Shown here one piece after another: positions 12,801 to 19,767 of a stretch of 64,000 nt of DNA. Location: positions 1 to 64,000 of IMG/VR virus record IMGVR_UViG_3300009181_000042; one strand, given 5' to 3'. The DNA comes from a virus. Each line of letters starts with the position of its first letter. Within the stretch, counting starts at the first letter, position 1. Under the pieces are notes generated by a model. It had not been told where the DNA came from and made no database searches. It saw only the letters and a program-made list of their open reading frames with translations. The translations under genes and the position numbers were made by a program.

Positions 12801-14954
12801 TTTGCCGGTGGTACAACAGTCAACTATGATGCTGCACAAGTTCAAGTTACAGACGTATTGGCAGTGTCTACTGCTATAGTCGACGGCGGCAATGGTTATA
12901 GTATTGGAGATGTGCTTGTTCTTGAATTAGATTATGCATCGTCTTGTACTTCTACAGTAGAGCTAACAGTCGCTAATGTATCTGTTACAACTGGGTCAAT
13001 AACTGCAGTTGAGATAACAGAACCGGGACAATACCAATACCTACCTGCATCATATGCCTATTACACATCTGGTAATGGCACGGGTGCAGATATTACTATT
13101 GACTGGGGCATTGATACTGTTATTAGGTCTATTGAGGGCATGTATAGCCTACATCCAACTCAACCAATACTGCAGGATACAACTAGCGGTGCCGGAATAG
13201 ATGCAGAATTTGCTACACTGTGGGCAGCATCTATATCTCATAATTTGTTTACTGGGAATGGTATACAGACTGCCTTTGTGATAGATACTGCGCCCCAGAA
13301 TAACGATGTTACAAAGATGCTGATTACACAAGATGGTACAGTATTAACCAACGGATTTAATGCTACGATTACTGCTAATGGCAGGATAATAACAATATAT
13401 CCAGCACCGGCAAACACAAGTATTGTGAGTATCACACTGTTTAGTACTAGTAATTTTAGCATTGTCAATGATCAAGAGATACAAGCAATTACCGGCCAGT
13501 ATAGCTATCAGCTACTAGCACTGCCGTACAGCACTAATCCGCCGTATCTCAGCACGACTATTACAATAGATGGGTTGTATCTTACAGGTCCGCCGATGGA
13601 TGTATATTATGCAACCGGTTACACCAATAGCTATTTGATCACTACACCGGGACCAATTAACCTGGCATATTTAGAAGTATGGTCTGGTAATTATCTACAA
13701 GTAAACGGGGTTGATTATACAGTGTCTGGCAATGATATATTGTTCTATACTCCGCCAAGCGCTGGCAATATCGTAGCATTGGTGCTTACCGATCCAACTT
13801 ATAGTTACAATTATGTCATACAAGGTGGTTACATTGCATTCCAACCTAGTGCAGCACCTATAACTGGGCAAATAATAAAAGTTATTACGTACAGTGAGGA
13901 TGTTAGTTATGAATTTAGAGCACAAAAACTACAAGGACCTTGCTATCCTATATTAAACAATCAACCTGGTACGTATGTGCTTGTAGATGCACCTTACAAT
14001 GATAGCACATTAATGGTCTGGGTAAACAATGTGATGCAAACATTGTTATATGATTACAGATTAGATGTTGTAGATGCTATACCCGGGTGGGATACCACTG
14101 CATGGAATGTGTATGGATGGAATACAGAGTATGGCGGAGATCGAGCAGTTGTGTTTGCAGGCAATATTGGTATATCAAGTTTAGACACAATAAATCTGCA
14201 ATATATGAGTGCATTGCCAGAACGTGCTGCCATAGCATGGCGAACTATAACCAGTGACACACAGACTACGTCTACGGTTATAAGTGATTCAAATAAAACT
14301 CGCTTATTAGCCGCAGTCACTGTATACAGTAGCAGCATAGAAGTAGAAGACATATCAGTATTAGATAGTCCGACTGATACACAACCGGGTACAGTGTGGA
14401 TAGGTGATGAACGGATTGATTATTGGATGATTAGATCAGATCCGACCGCACTACTGCCAAATAGAGGATTCCTTGAGCAGTTGCTACGCGGCACCTTTAA
14501 TACACCAGCTGGTAATGTCTCGGTATCGTATGATACTATATTCTACGACGGCAATGGGATTGACACGTATTTTGCTACTGCTAGTGGTACGTTATTGGCG
14601 GGTGGCAATGTAGCAGTTTATATAGGTGATCAAATACAAGTGGACACTGCTATCAATCAACAAGTTGGGTCATACGCAATAGTTGATAATCCGTCAAGCA
14701 TGCCAGCAGGCAGATATGTTAACTTTGTCTCAGCGCCTATTACCGGCTGGAGAAATGTAAGATTGGCAAGCCCGCGAGCAGAAGTTACGTTTGGCAGTCA
14801 GATATCGCATAAAATAGGATCAACTGTTATATCAGCTGGCAATAGCCAAACAATACCCGGTGGATACAGATGGATACCAACACCAGATGGCCTGCAATAC
14901 AGCAGCGACAGCGAAGCTGTATTCTTGATAAATCACCCTGGAACTAGGAGCTAA
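3891..14954 (+). CDS. Giant tail/baseplate structural protein (gp7 position)
   Basis: At 3687 residues this is the largest gene of the window. Its place after gp25 and gp6 is that of T4 gp7, the wedge protein joining gp6 and gp10, but I see no certain gp7 signature, so baseplate or tail structural protein is the safe call. The first 140 residues look like a dedicated domain (FFAATVDHLFQPESVEFLGG at 23-42, then DIDKLLNYTNYYWVP). The C-terminal third holds three GGxGYxxGD-type motifs near residues 2716, 2960 and 3000. It also repeats a beta-type module (a VNGVDY-like strand followed by an IxFxxPPxxG-like strand) that recurs in the fibre proteins on the other strand. No signal peptide or membrane segment is seen. 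Confidence 0.75.
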   Translation: MVDRRRPIKLLPGVNQTDTLTKFFAATVDHLFQPESVEFLGGYIGTKPTYYDAKKDFYVGEPTKSRADYQLPVTAVSANQFSGRVTNIMFYHDYVNSLQFNGAVTANQSRLFEQDYYSWSPPIDIDKLLNYTNYYWVPAAPEPILLLGNTDFENDVIGKAQYTYNGPYQLTSTGKIVTDTPLVFTTGLVVVATYNANPAYNNVQYIIDNVGRHIELLLANDLIDTTWDVKGWDTVGWGGDDNTYIKDYITIARTQNPNNLWSASNKWFHIDVLTVSGTTSTTLFQQRAARPIIEFEGNLQLYNNGSRGRPAVKYLIADVPNVLVSIVGQTSYMVNEVDLKDGDTLLVTGDSDPLVNNRVYEVGGLETLGVITLTLVGGAPLLGDAIFVNNDIVTVRTVTYIVGVQYWYNGTEWILAQQRVPYVAPLFQLYDQDGNRLDDPSVYPNSTFAGNSIFTYASDVYATIDVELGLSPKTDQFGDYVFNNTLVTETYQYQYNASLSTIQGYAYYRNNSPVDEQYNNAWYKAPQPSRQYIVNDFIVNSITSSFTIDQIPDPNPGFLPSLYVTLITDQISTSLVNGTDYTVSANVVTLVIPAYSGQRVLIRSWSRTAPINYLGYYELPLNLTANPDNLQITTLSQSQFFAQFASIISNQPGIEGNPVDVNNWRDTPRIRGLGLNILQHRAPMTKSMILNSGNITVGINSVQNNTSPMQAMQYAQRDYVRFYNRFISALFTLSANGYTANQSPQTWVTAALTQINLGKNPTSPWANSGPDGPKAGYTYLKSTAPTYVTPTGTRLGVSKAYQPTVYYDGLDLYIQCHDGARIVMAKDGIPLGSIQYGLTSTSKPDLLTNPVSSAWLQFELDLFNNMPDAYSDPQAIMALDITIYTPGRWRPGDYTVGEYLAVTYPMFDRWVINNQIDYRANTTYDPNDPFTWNYAEMRDANGQRVPGYWQGIYRWYYDTDRPHLAPWEMLGFSQQPVWWTDEYGPAPYTRGNTYMWQDLAAGLIRRGPRAGIYPAGVRPGLLSCIPVDDQGNLLPPQQANTVTSQPSSAQASAAWVFGDGGPVESVWIYSNEYSFVVAQYSYLMKPAQFVEYNWDTLRFQQVFPTQPTTQSIYIDTLNRRPNSQLYVHRENPSAIGGNIQIPNESTLTYYGSGGIQHWISEFIVSQNLNVTQYFGSIVRGTNVQLAHQCGGFVGSNLYLTADSFGQIGYTSQLIPAENVKTYLYKSASIKESFYSGVIVTQVVDGYRVVGYNGIDQFFLTIPSNTFGAKTTVVVGKDRITWYKTGVKAAQEVPYGTVFATKQLVFDFLVSLQRFQEFQGWVFDQYNADSNTTLDWIQSGREFLFWSQGNWADGNFIALSPLAINAKFVQKFGTVQFVNGIVGGTYPVIDKTGNRIDGGSLEVLRYDDTITINAIGTQNIYGMRLFATTIESAILIDNLTSFDDTVYDPLYNIAQPRLKLFAYRTNDWNGRVDAPGYFLYQDGTDNQWSLVPNFEKTANDFRKYYNIDQPKNYNTIDPVTGNLVVSGTELAAVDVQSISALSKHQIGYQNRPYLSNLLLEESTEFQFYQGFIRQKGTLRGFDTILRNDTIAPIGSNYVYYEEYALRAARFGSTALNTGIDFVIPQSQYINDPQQITVFGVQGSSRELDGIITLIPNDPLIVVPPTSYSSVTNVLFPLRPEIGPDWNTDLPTTGYVLLGETTFAISNTSVLSTFWETQNTLGVPLVSGDTIWQFIDEKQSWTVWKYATSPINIVNTTPSTNSGDPTVINCSGNVGVKSGDIIVLDGISNVATLQGTYTVGNIVGNGNSFTVPVNTFSIGAGGNVSVYKTTRFATTYERDVYPPTGGWQSGDIAYVDKTSYGINGWTVYSYSNSGWMPIRSEQLKVNASLMLQGKLYNQQSLTIYDYLEYYDPAKGFIPNAARKHLDKISIYDPASYNTGDDTLYPLNPSRAWGPEHVGETWWNLSSVRYVDYEISTTAYRWQNWGKIAQGTTVDVYEWVESPVSPSQWSTYVANNTNFSQYGVNYIPTGLVLNADNPAYTTRIVYTAANTPQTRYYFWVKDATTLPLPPDRSISTLEISNIITYPTRYGVRWYAAIDERNILVANIGYALSGLNTVLSLLYTHQANNQNDFKQWDLVRPNDPTSIPSDYFWLKLKNSLTSKDGQDQNVPDPYLSNIMRYGTLIRPRQSWFKYRIAAAETYVNEANKLLGTILLVPDINRSDWVDYFNLAEPEPAADYTVGTISSRDGLSGTIPDQSTVLVQAGADTNNLWVLYQYFFNDRDYYWEELQVQAYNTPNYWYYVDWYLKDSGVTSNTIPDYTVDTTADRTPYEGQDGVVVKVDNIGDGRWALYKWITSTNVSEWVTVGYQDGTIQISTGVYDGSINTMLFGTTPFDTTGFDIFPYVEFGSMIDGLRNVVFANPNPAVPGESVYLNQLFFAMINYVLVEQGFVDWIFKTSFVTLDGFNVPLTTSQLYQPDYSEALLEYLNEVKPYHTKVRSFITHRTWQDNVAIHPTDFDNPANVSVSTNIAYSNADWQNNYLTNPELIRTLKMKLVFDRIASTSIGWASFPWDIKAWQFENNTTADYIDWGAFTRILEFYAPTADMIRKDDPNLITNSDYRGIIMDSIGFNFAPGWQQSPWDNPTGWEAGAAAFTDYLDIIVQGGIVPEYDKFYGTGSKRAFRLTRLPQSPSMLVVWADGVLQQYGVDWIVPNYITDLLLASGGSGYTVGDRLQLDIIPNVAPTIIAVTAVDAFGAIVEWTLETTGSYDIFVGSAVSVQYVPYTTGTGADAMFQPVWGGNSLVFYNAPNSNASPNIFVLYVGTTFLPAPTGPIDIINDGNQFIQPYVGEDHPEELYKFRLPTSMRMDVYQNSAGGAPLIYMRIYQLDGTRDHFPLGIQPMDHSSVIAQIDGQMLTYGLTNDFVINWATNTMVFLTAPVGSTLQIITIAPGGTGIGIVNPRVVSPGIGYVPGDFITFAGGTTVNYDAAQVQVTDVLAVSTAIVDGGNGYSIGDVLVLELDYASSCTSTVELTVANVSVTTGSITAVEITEPGQYQYLPASYAYYTSGNGTGADITIDWGIDTVIRSIEGMYSLHPTQPILQDTTSGAGIDAEFATLWAASISHNLFTGNGIQTAFVIDTAPQNNDVTKMLITQDGTVLTNGFNATITANGRIITIYPAPANTSIVSITLFSTSNFSIVNDQEIQAITGQYSYQLLALPYSTNPPYLSTTITIDGLYLTGPPMDVYYATGYTNSYLITTPGPINLAYLEVWSGNYLQVNGVDYTVSGNDILFYTPPSAGNIVALVLTDPTYSYNYVIQGGYIAFQPSAAPITGQIIKVITYSEDVSYEFRAQKLQGPCYPILNNQPGTYVLVDAPYNDSTLMVWVNNVMQTLLYDYRLDVVDAIPGWDTTAWNVYGWNTEYGGDRAVVFAGNIGISSLDTINLQYMSALPERAAIAWRTITSDTQTTSTVISDSNKTRLLAAVTVYSSSIEVEDISVLDSPTDTQPGTVWIGDERIDYWMIRSDPTALLPNRGFLEQLLRGTFNTPAGNVSVSYDTIFYDGNGIDTYFATASGTLLAGGNVAVYIGDQIQVDTAINQQVGSYAIVDNPSSMPAGRYVNFVSAPITGWRNVRLASPRAEVTFGSQISHKIGSTVISAGNSQTIPGGYRWIPTPDGLQYSSDSEAVFLINHPGTRS

Positions 14955-14958
14955 ATAA
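14951..14958 (+). promoter_or_regulatory. Late-like box CTAAATAA abutting a start codon
   Basis: CTAAATAA overlaps the stop codon of the giant tail protein and ends four bases before the ATG of the small gene at 14963. If used as a promoter it would give an essentially leaderless mRNA. A TAGGAG sequence at 14945-14950 could instead serve as a distant ribosome binding site on a read-through transcript. Confidence 0.35.
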
Positions 14959-14962
14959 TACT

Positions 14963-15103
14963 ATGCAAGATCAAAATAATAATAGCACCGAATCCGAGAA
15001 CGACGACACGCTGCCAGACGAAGACGGCACTGTGATGGTCTATGGGTTTGTGCAGATAAAGGATACGCAAACCGGCGATATCCTGGTTAGTACGAGGTCG
15101 TAA
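14963..15103 (+). CDS. Small acidic phage protein (46 aa)
   Basis: The product is very acidic and Asn-rich in its first half. Its second half (YGFVQIKDTQTGDILVST, residues 27-44) resembles the opening of the next protein (GHIVIKDLVTGEILVDKDNA). That suggests a shared short beta-type module, perhaps a partial duplication. It fills the gap between two structural genes exactly and ends three bases before the next ATG, so it is probably a real, co-translated gene. Its function is unknown; a small virion or assembly protein is possible. Confidence 0.6.
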   Translation: MQDQNNNSTESENDDTLPDEDGTVMVYGFVQIKDTQTGDILVSTRS

Positions 15104-15106
15104 AAG

Positions 15107-15703
15107 ATGTCCTTAGTACAACACAGCAATCAGTGGATAAAAGGCCATATAGTGATCAAGGATCTGGTTACTGGTGAGATCCTCGTTGACAAAGACAACG
15201 CTATCAACTATGAGAATTTTAGCATCAGCTTGGCACGTACCATAGCCAACCGTCCGGATAGCTGGATACAAGAAATGTGTTTCGGTAACGGCGGTGCGAC
15301 TGTTAGTGAAATTGGTACTATTACCTATTTGCCGCCAAACGTCACTGGCCAAACAGCTGAACTATACAATCAGACATATTATAAGGTAGTGGATGATCAG
15401 AGTCCGCTAGATACTAACACAGCACAGAATTATATCAGCACTGCTCACATCGATGGCACCACATTTACTGATGTCATAGTGACTTGCACTCTTGAGCTTG
15501 GTGAGCCGTCCGGACAAGATGCATTTGATACTGCTACAAACATTGGCGGTACCTATGTATTCAATGAATTGGGTTTAAAAGCTTACAGTGCTAATGGGCC
15601 CGACACTGGCAGATTATTAACACATGTTATCTTCAGTCCAGTGCAGAAGAGCCTTAACAGGCAAATACAAATAGTCTATACCATACGAATACAGACCGTT
15701 TGA
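15107..15703 (+). CDS. Putative virion structural protein
   Basis: This 198-residue protein begins with an IKDLVTGEILVDKDNAIN segment followed by a helical stretch and ends in beta-rich sequence (QIQIVYTIRIQTV). I associate this type with the structural clusters of T4-like aquatic phages, but I know of no assigned function. It lies among late structural genes in the same direction, three bases after the preceding small gene and upstream of a fresh late-like promoter. No signal peptide, membrane segment or enzymatic motif is visible. Confidence 0.65.
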   Translation: MSLVQHSNQWIKGHIVIKDLVTGEILVDKDNAINYENFSISLARTIANRPDSWIQEMCFGNGGATVSEIGTITYLPPNVTGQTAELYNQTYYKVVDDQSPLDTNTAQNYISTAHIDGTTFTDVIVTCTLELGEPSGQDAFDTATNIGGTYVFNELGLKAYSANGPDTGRLLTHVIFSPVQKSLNRQIQIVYTIRIQTV

Positions 15704-15710
15704 GGGAGTG

Positions 15711-15718
15711 CTAAATAT
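15711..15718 (+). promoter_or_regulatory. T4-late-like promoter box CTAAATAT
   Basis: The octamer is identical to that ahead of the gp25-like gene. It is followed at the expected distance by an AGGTGA ribosome binding site (15734-15739) and the ATG at 15745. Confidence 0.55.
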
Positions 15719-15744
15719 GCAACCAATCATAGCAGGTGAACGAC

Positions 15745-16659
15745 ATGTCTACTAACATATATCAATTTAACGGAACGCTATTGACGTCTGTAGCAGACGG
15801 TGCATTGAACACTATAGCTGCTCCGATAGCACTTCCGGGTAAGGGGTACACCAACTATGGTGCGCCTGTGTTACAAGATGTGCTGTGGACCATGCAAAAC
15901 TTTGCTGGCACTGCGGCACCGACTCCGTTGCTACAGGGCGTAGAATGGTATGATACCAGTACCAATCAGCTTAAAGTCTACAGCGGAACTGCATGGAATA
16001 CCATTTTCAAAGACAATCAGAGTAATCTGCCTGCTGTAACACTAACATACGATCTTGGTTCTACTAGCTTACGATTTAACAACGTCTGGGTAGGAACCAT
16101 AAACGCCACAACAGTTAATGTTTCTGGCACAGTTGTTGGTCCAACTAATATATTTTATACAACTCAGACCAACTTGCCAAGTGTCAATAACACATATGAT
16201 CTAGGGTCAAGCAGCTTTAAGTTCAATACCGTGTATGCTACTACATTTAATGGTACATCCACACAAGCACAGTATGCTGACGTTGCTGAACGATATGCAG
16301 CGGATACAGTAATGGAAGTAGGTGATGTGGTTAAAATAGGCGGCACTGCTGAGATAACTTTAACTACATCAGCGTGCGACACGCATGTGTTTGGTGTTAT
16401 ATCAGACAAGCCGGCACTGCAGATGAATAGTCAGGCAGGCACAGACGAGTCTCATCCGTATGTTGCACTGCTTGGTCGTACTCCATGTAAAGTAGTTGGT
16501 ACTGTTAGCAAAGGAGCTCGTTTAGTATCAAGTAGCACGCCCGGTGTAGCTAAAGCAGCAAGAGGCGATGAAGATGCATACTGCATCATAGGTCGTGCCC
16601 TAACAGACAAGCACGACGACGATGTTGGGTTAGTAGAGATAGTAATAGGACGCGCCTGA
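15745..16659 (+). CDS. Tail-fibre-like protein with YADVAERY-type C-terminal domain
   Basis: This 304-residue virion protein contains two copies of a fibre repeat of the form YDLGSxSxxFNxVWxxT/VYATTFNG, near residues 100-175. It is followed by a C-terminal domain starting YADVAERYAADTVMEVGDVV. That domain, with later VFGVISDKPALQMN and GRTPCKVVGTVSKGA segments, is common at the ends of phage tail fibres. Some relatives of it act as intramolecular chaperones or self-cleaving ends; whether this one cleaves cannot be seen. The ATG at 15745 is chosen over an upstream GTG at 15736 because AGGTGA lies five bases before it. The next gene starts one base after the stop. Confidence 0.75.
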   Translation: MSTNIYQFNGTLLTSVADGALNTIAAPIALPGKGYTNYGAPVLQDVLWTMQNFAGTAAPTPLLQGVEWYDTSTNQLKVYSGTAWNTIFKDNQSNLPAVTLTYDLGSTSLRFNNVWVGTINATTVNVSGTVVGPTNIFYTTQTNLPSVNNTYDLGSSSFKFNTVYATTFNGTSTQAQYADVAERYAADTVMEVGDVVKIGGTAEITLTTSACDTHVFGVISDKPALQMNSQAGTDESHPYVALLGRTPCKVVGTVSKGARLVSSSTPGVAKAARGDEDAYCIIGRALTDKHDDDVGLVEIVIGRA

Positions 16660-16660
16660 T

Positions 16661-17584
16661 ATGACGTATGCCGTTAGTGGCCTAATACAAGCTAGCGACT
16701 ATAACGGGTTTGTGGGAACCACAGCCGTTAATGCTGCATATGCCGATAACGCTGCTGCACAAAACAAAGTGGCTGCACTAATTGGTGTTGGTTACGGCAC
16801 ACGTGGCTATGGCCAGACTACTACAAATGTGGCAGCAGTTACTGCAGGTGTTAACGTATCGGCAGGTCAGTGGAATAATTTGCGCAGTGCGATGAGCACA
16901 CTGAATACACATCAAGGATCAAGTCTCACGCTGCAGCCAGTTGTAGCCAGCGGCGGTACAATACTGTATCAATCTAGCATACCAACTAACATAACCACGC
17001 TTGATACTAACCGCAATCTAGCAAACATTACACAGATGACTGTGAGTAGTGCATTAACTAGTACCACAACCTCATGGTCCAGCGTAGTTACCAATGTGTT
17101 GACTGTCAATTTTAGTACACCAGATGCTGCTAGGTACTTTTTCAACAGCGGCGGTGAGATACGATTCTCTGGATCTAATGTTGGTGGCACTGCACCCGGT
17201 GCTGCTGCATGGGCATCGCTTCTAACACTGGTTGGCACGGTTAAGCTAGGTGCCAGCACTGCTACATACACCGGATCAGGTGGCACTATAACTAACAATA
17301 TTGGTTATTACGGTTTAACTACTGCCTATCAAGAGATTTTCATACATTATGGATCTGGTGCGTATTCTGGTATCTATTACAGCATACAAGTCAAGACCAA
17401 TGCAACAGGTAGTGCGAATGGTGGCAACGGTAGCTTGATAACTGTAACTATTACCTTTAATGATGTGGCTGCATATGGTTACGGGGCAGTTGACGGTACT
17501 ACATCTAGCTATGTTGACCAGTACAAGGCAGGCGGAGTATTGACCATAGCCTCCCCAATTTACACAACGGTAACTCCTATCTGA
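16661..17584 (+). CDS. Putative virion/tail-fibre structural protein
   Basis: This 307-residue protein is rich in Gly, Ser, Thr and Ala. It begins MTYAVSGLIQASDYN and continues with a YGTRGYGQTT segment and a short helical part (SAGQWNNLRSAMSTLNTHQG), then a beta-rich region. I have met this pattern as a structural protein in aquatic T4-like phages, usually without a precise role; a fibre or tip attachment protein is plausible. It follows the fibre-like gene by one base, so the two are probably co-translated. It is the last gene of the late structural block before the glycosyltransferase operon. Confidence 0.65.
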   Translation: MTYAVSGLIQASDYNGFVGTTAVNAAYADNAAAQNKVAALIGVGYGTRGYGQTTTNVAAVTAGVNVSAGQWNNLRSAMSTLNTHQGSSLTLQPVVASGGTILYQSSIPTNITTLDTNRNLANITQMTVSSALTSTTTSWSSVVTNVLTVNFSTPDAARYFFNSGGEIRFSGSNVGGTAPGAAAWASLLTLVGTVKLGASTATYTGSGGTITNNIGYYGLTTAYQEIFIHYGSGAYSGIYYSIQVKTNATGSANGGNGSLITVTITFNDVAAYGYGAVDGTTSSYVDQYKAGGVLTIASPIYTTVTPI

Positions 17585-17644
17585 TATCTTGACATCCTTT
17601 TTCTAATATGCCACACTCGTAGCATATTATGATTGGAGACTGCC

Positions 17645-18001
17645 GTGGATGAAAGATTAGAAAAAGCGTTAGAATTTTCAAAATACCGTATAGCACTGGT
17701 CAATCGTAAAGAAGACCTCAAGATAAAAGTAAACAATCTGTTGCTGTATGCTCACAACGGTGGCATGTTTCGCATCAGTCAAGAACTAATCAGTTTTGTA
17801 AAACTAGTGTTAGATCAAGGCAAGATGCGAGTAGTCTTGATTGATAACAACAGCAATCCAATCGAGATCACAGAATTACAGAAATTTTTTGATGATATAT
17901 TCAGCCGATATTTCGAAGCAACAAATCTGTATCATGCCGAGTACAGCAAGATACGAGCTGCTAGATCTGTTAGCAGTATCTACGAGTTTGTAAATGACTG
18001 A
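17645..18001 (+). CDS. Conserved phage protein heading the glycosyltransferase operon
   Basis: The product is a 118-residue mostly helical protein of unknown function: KALEFSKYRIALVNRKEDLK near the N-terminus, FRISQELISFVKLVLDQGK in the middle. I recognise similar proteins only as conserved hypotheticals of marine T4-like phages. The start is taken as GTG at 17645 because GGAG lies six bases upstream at 17635-17638; a TTG twelve bases further up is less likely. It overlaps the next gene by eight bases. The 60-base gap before it contains a TTGACA at 17589 but no minus-10 box at the right distance. Confidence 0.65.
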   Translation: MDERLEKALEFSKYRIALVNRKEDLKIKVNNLLLYAHNGGMFRISQELISFVKLVLDQGKMRVVLIDNNSNPIEITELQKFFDDIFSRYFEATNLYHAEYSKIRAARSVSSIYEFVND

Positions 18002-18902
18002 GTACCCAGACGGATTTACATTGCCTCGAGGATATGTGATGTATGCACACAATAATTCTAGCATAGACTATGGTACATTAGCCGTGTGCAATGCACTGTT
18101 AATAAAAAAACACCTCAACCACAATACAGTTGCACTGATATCAGATTCTGGTACAGTGCAACATATAACTCAGCTGTATGGTGATGCTATCATGCAAGCT
18201 GCATTCGACCGGATAATCTTAGATGAGCAATCTATAGAGCAGTCCGAAACTCGAAAATTCCGTGACACTAGATATTCAGTATTCATCGACGCTTACACTA
18301 ATACCAATAGACCTGATGTATATAATCTGTCACCGTTTGCTGAAACTATATTGATCGATTCGGATTATTTGATGTTAGATAACACGATGGATCTTACGTG
18401 GGATTCGATGGAAGATTTCCTGTGTAATCACAAGACCAGAGACCTTGATAATAAAATCAATAATTTTGGTTTTGATAATAGGTTTAATGAAATGAGCATA
18501 CCTCTATATTGGGCAACCGCTGTATATTTTAAAAAATCAGAAAAAAGCCAACTCATATTTCGATTGATGAACTATATCAAGGAGAATTATGCATACTATC
18601 GATATCTATACCGATTCAATCATAGCGGGTATTTCCGTAACGATTATGCACTGAGCATTGCCATACATTTAACAAACAATCTAATGGAATACGGTAGCAT
18701 AAAATCGTTACCTGTGGATCATATATTGTTTAGCCTGGAAGATGACGAAATGCATACTTTCATAGATGGGCATTGTTTGATAACAAGTGAACAACAGCAG
18801 GGTGATTTCCACCTACATCGGGCAATGTCTAACACACACATCATGAATAAACGTGCTATAATCCGGAACAGCAATAAGATAATCAAATATGCAACCAGTT
18901 GA
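17994..18902 (+). CDS. Putative GT-A-type glycosyltransferase
   Basis: This 302-residue protein is probably a nucleotide-sugar glycosyltransferase. A DxD-type metal/nucleotide motif lies in ETILIDSDYLMLDNTMD (near residues 117-133), after a region that alternates strands and helices (VCNALLIKKHL, NTVALISDSGTV) as in a GT-A fold. It resembles the following gene in layout (DSDYLML here, DCDMLFF there), so the two are likely old paralogues. Its start overlaps the preceding gene by 8 bases and its end overlaps the next gene by 14. The acceptor, whether virion protein, DNA or host surface, cannot be told from sequence. Confidence 0.6.
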   Translation: MTEYPDGFTLPRGYVMYAHNNSSIDYGTLAVCNALLIKKHLNHNTVALISDSGTVQHITQLYGDAIMQAAFDRIILDEQSIEQSETRKFRDTRYSVFIDAYTNTNRPDVYNLSPFAETILIDSDYLMLDNTMDLTWDSMEDFLCNHKTRDLDNKINNFGFDNRFNEMSIPLYWATAVYFKKSEKSQLIFRLMNYIKENYAYYRYLYRFNHSGYFRNDYALSIAIHLTNNLMEYGSIKSLPVDHILFSLEDDEMHTFIDGHCLITSEQQQGDFHLHRAMSNTHIMNKRAIIRNSNKIIKYATS

Positions 18903-19767
18903 TCTAAACACCAGGCAGCGCGGATTCTTTACTATAGCACAGAACAGCCCAACCTGTGACTATGTCAGGCTGGCATATGCATTAGCATTAAGTCTCAAGT
19001 GCAGCCAACATTCAATTCCATATCTGTCAATAGGCATAACACCCGATACAATAGTTCCGCCTGAATATGCATGGGCATTTGATAATATCATAGAAATACC
19101 CTGGGGCGACCATGCTGCTGATAGCACGTGGAAGCTAGAGAACGAGTGGAAATCTATATACATGAGTCCGTATGTCGAGACTATCAAGCTTGATTGCGAC
19201 ATGCTGTTTTTCAATGATATTGGTATATGGTGGGATACGCTAACAATGCAGGATTTTGCAATCTGTAATCGTGTTTTAAATTACCGGGCACAAGACGTAG
19301 ATAGCGATTATTACCGCAAGACTTTTACAGCAAATCTATTACCAAATGTATATACAGCATTCATGTATTTCAAAAAAACTCCAGCCACTTTTGAAGTATT
19401 TGATATGGCTAAGTTCATATACTTTAATTGGGAATCGATGTTTGAAGCAGTATTAGAACCCATAACTCGTCCTGCGTATCCCAGCACCGACGTTATATTT
19501 GCTATAGCATTAAAATTGTTAGAGTTGGATAATAATTCATATACAATAACACAGTTACCTACATTTACACACATGAAAAGTCATATACAAGGTTGGGGAT
19601 CGAATATTATACTAGAAGATTGGACAAAACACATGAGTGTATTTTTCAATCCCGAGCTCGAGTGCAAGATAGGAAATTATCTGCAGTTCTTCCCATTACA
19701 TTACCATGTCAAAGATTTTATAACAGAGGAAATGATAGGAAACTATGAACGATCAGTCAGAAGATAA
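18889..19767 (+). CDS. Putative GT-A-type glycosyltransferase, paralogue
   Basis: This 292-residue protein is of the same general kind as the preceding one. A DCD motif in ETIKLDCDMLFFNDIG (residues about 98-113) corresponds to the DSD of its neighbour. TAFMYFKKT and SHIQGWG are further shared-type segments. The opening FFTIAQNSPTCDYVRLAYALALS matches the usual start of phage enzymes that scan for sugar donors, but donor and acceptor are unknown. The ATG lies 14 bases inside the previous gene and the end overlaps the next gene by 23 bases. No strong Shine-Dalgarno is seen, so translation is probably coupled. Confidence 0.6.
   Translation: MQPVDLNTRQRGFFTIAQNSPTCDYVRLAYALALSLKCSQHSIPYLSIGITPDTIVPPEYAWAFDNIIEIPWGDHAADSTWKLENEWKSIYMSPYVETIKLDCDMLFFNDIGIWWDTLTMQDFAICNRVLNYRAQDVDSDYYRKTFTANLLPNVYTAFMYFKKTPATFEVFDMAKFIYFNWESMFEAVLEPITRPAYPSTDVIFAIALKLLELDNNSYTITQLPTFTHMKSHIQGWGSNIILEDWTKHMSVFFNPELECKIGNYLQFFPLHYHVKDFITEEMIGNYERSVRR

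Noticed and set aside
17589-17630. TTGACA with TAATAT and TATTAT nearby, ahead of the glycosyltransferase operon
   Set aside because: The spacers are 9 and 30 bases, both wrong for a sigma70 promoter.
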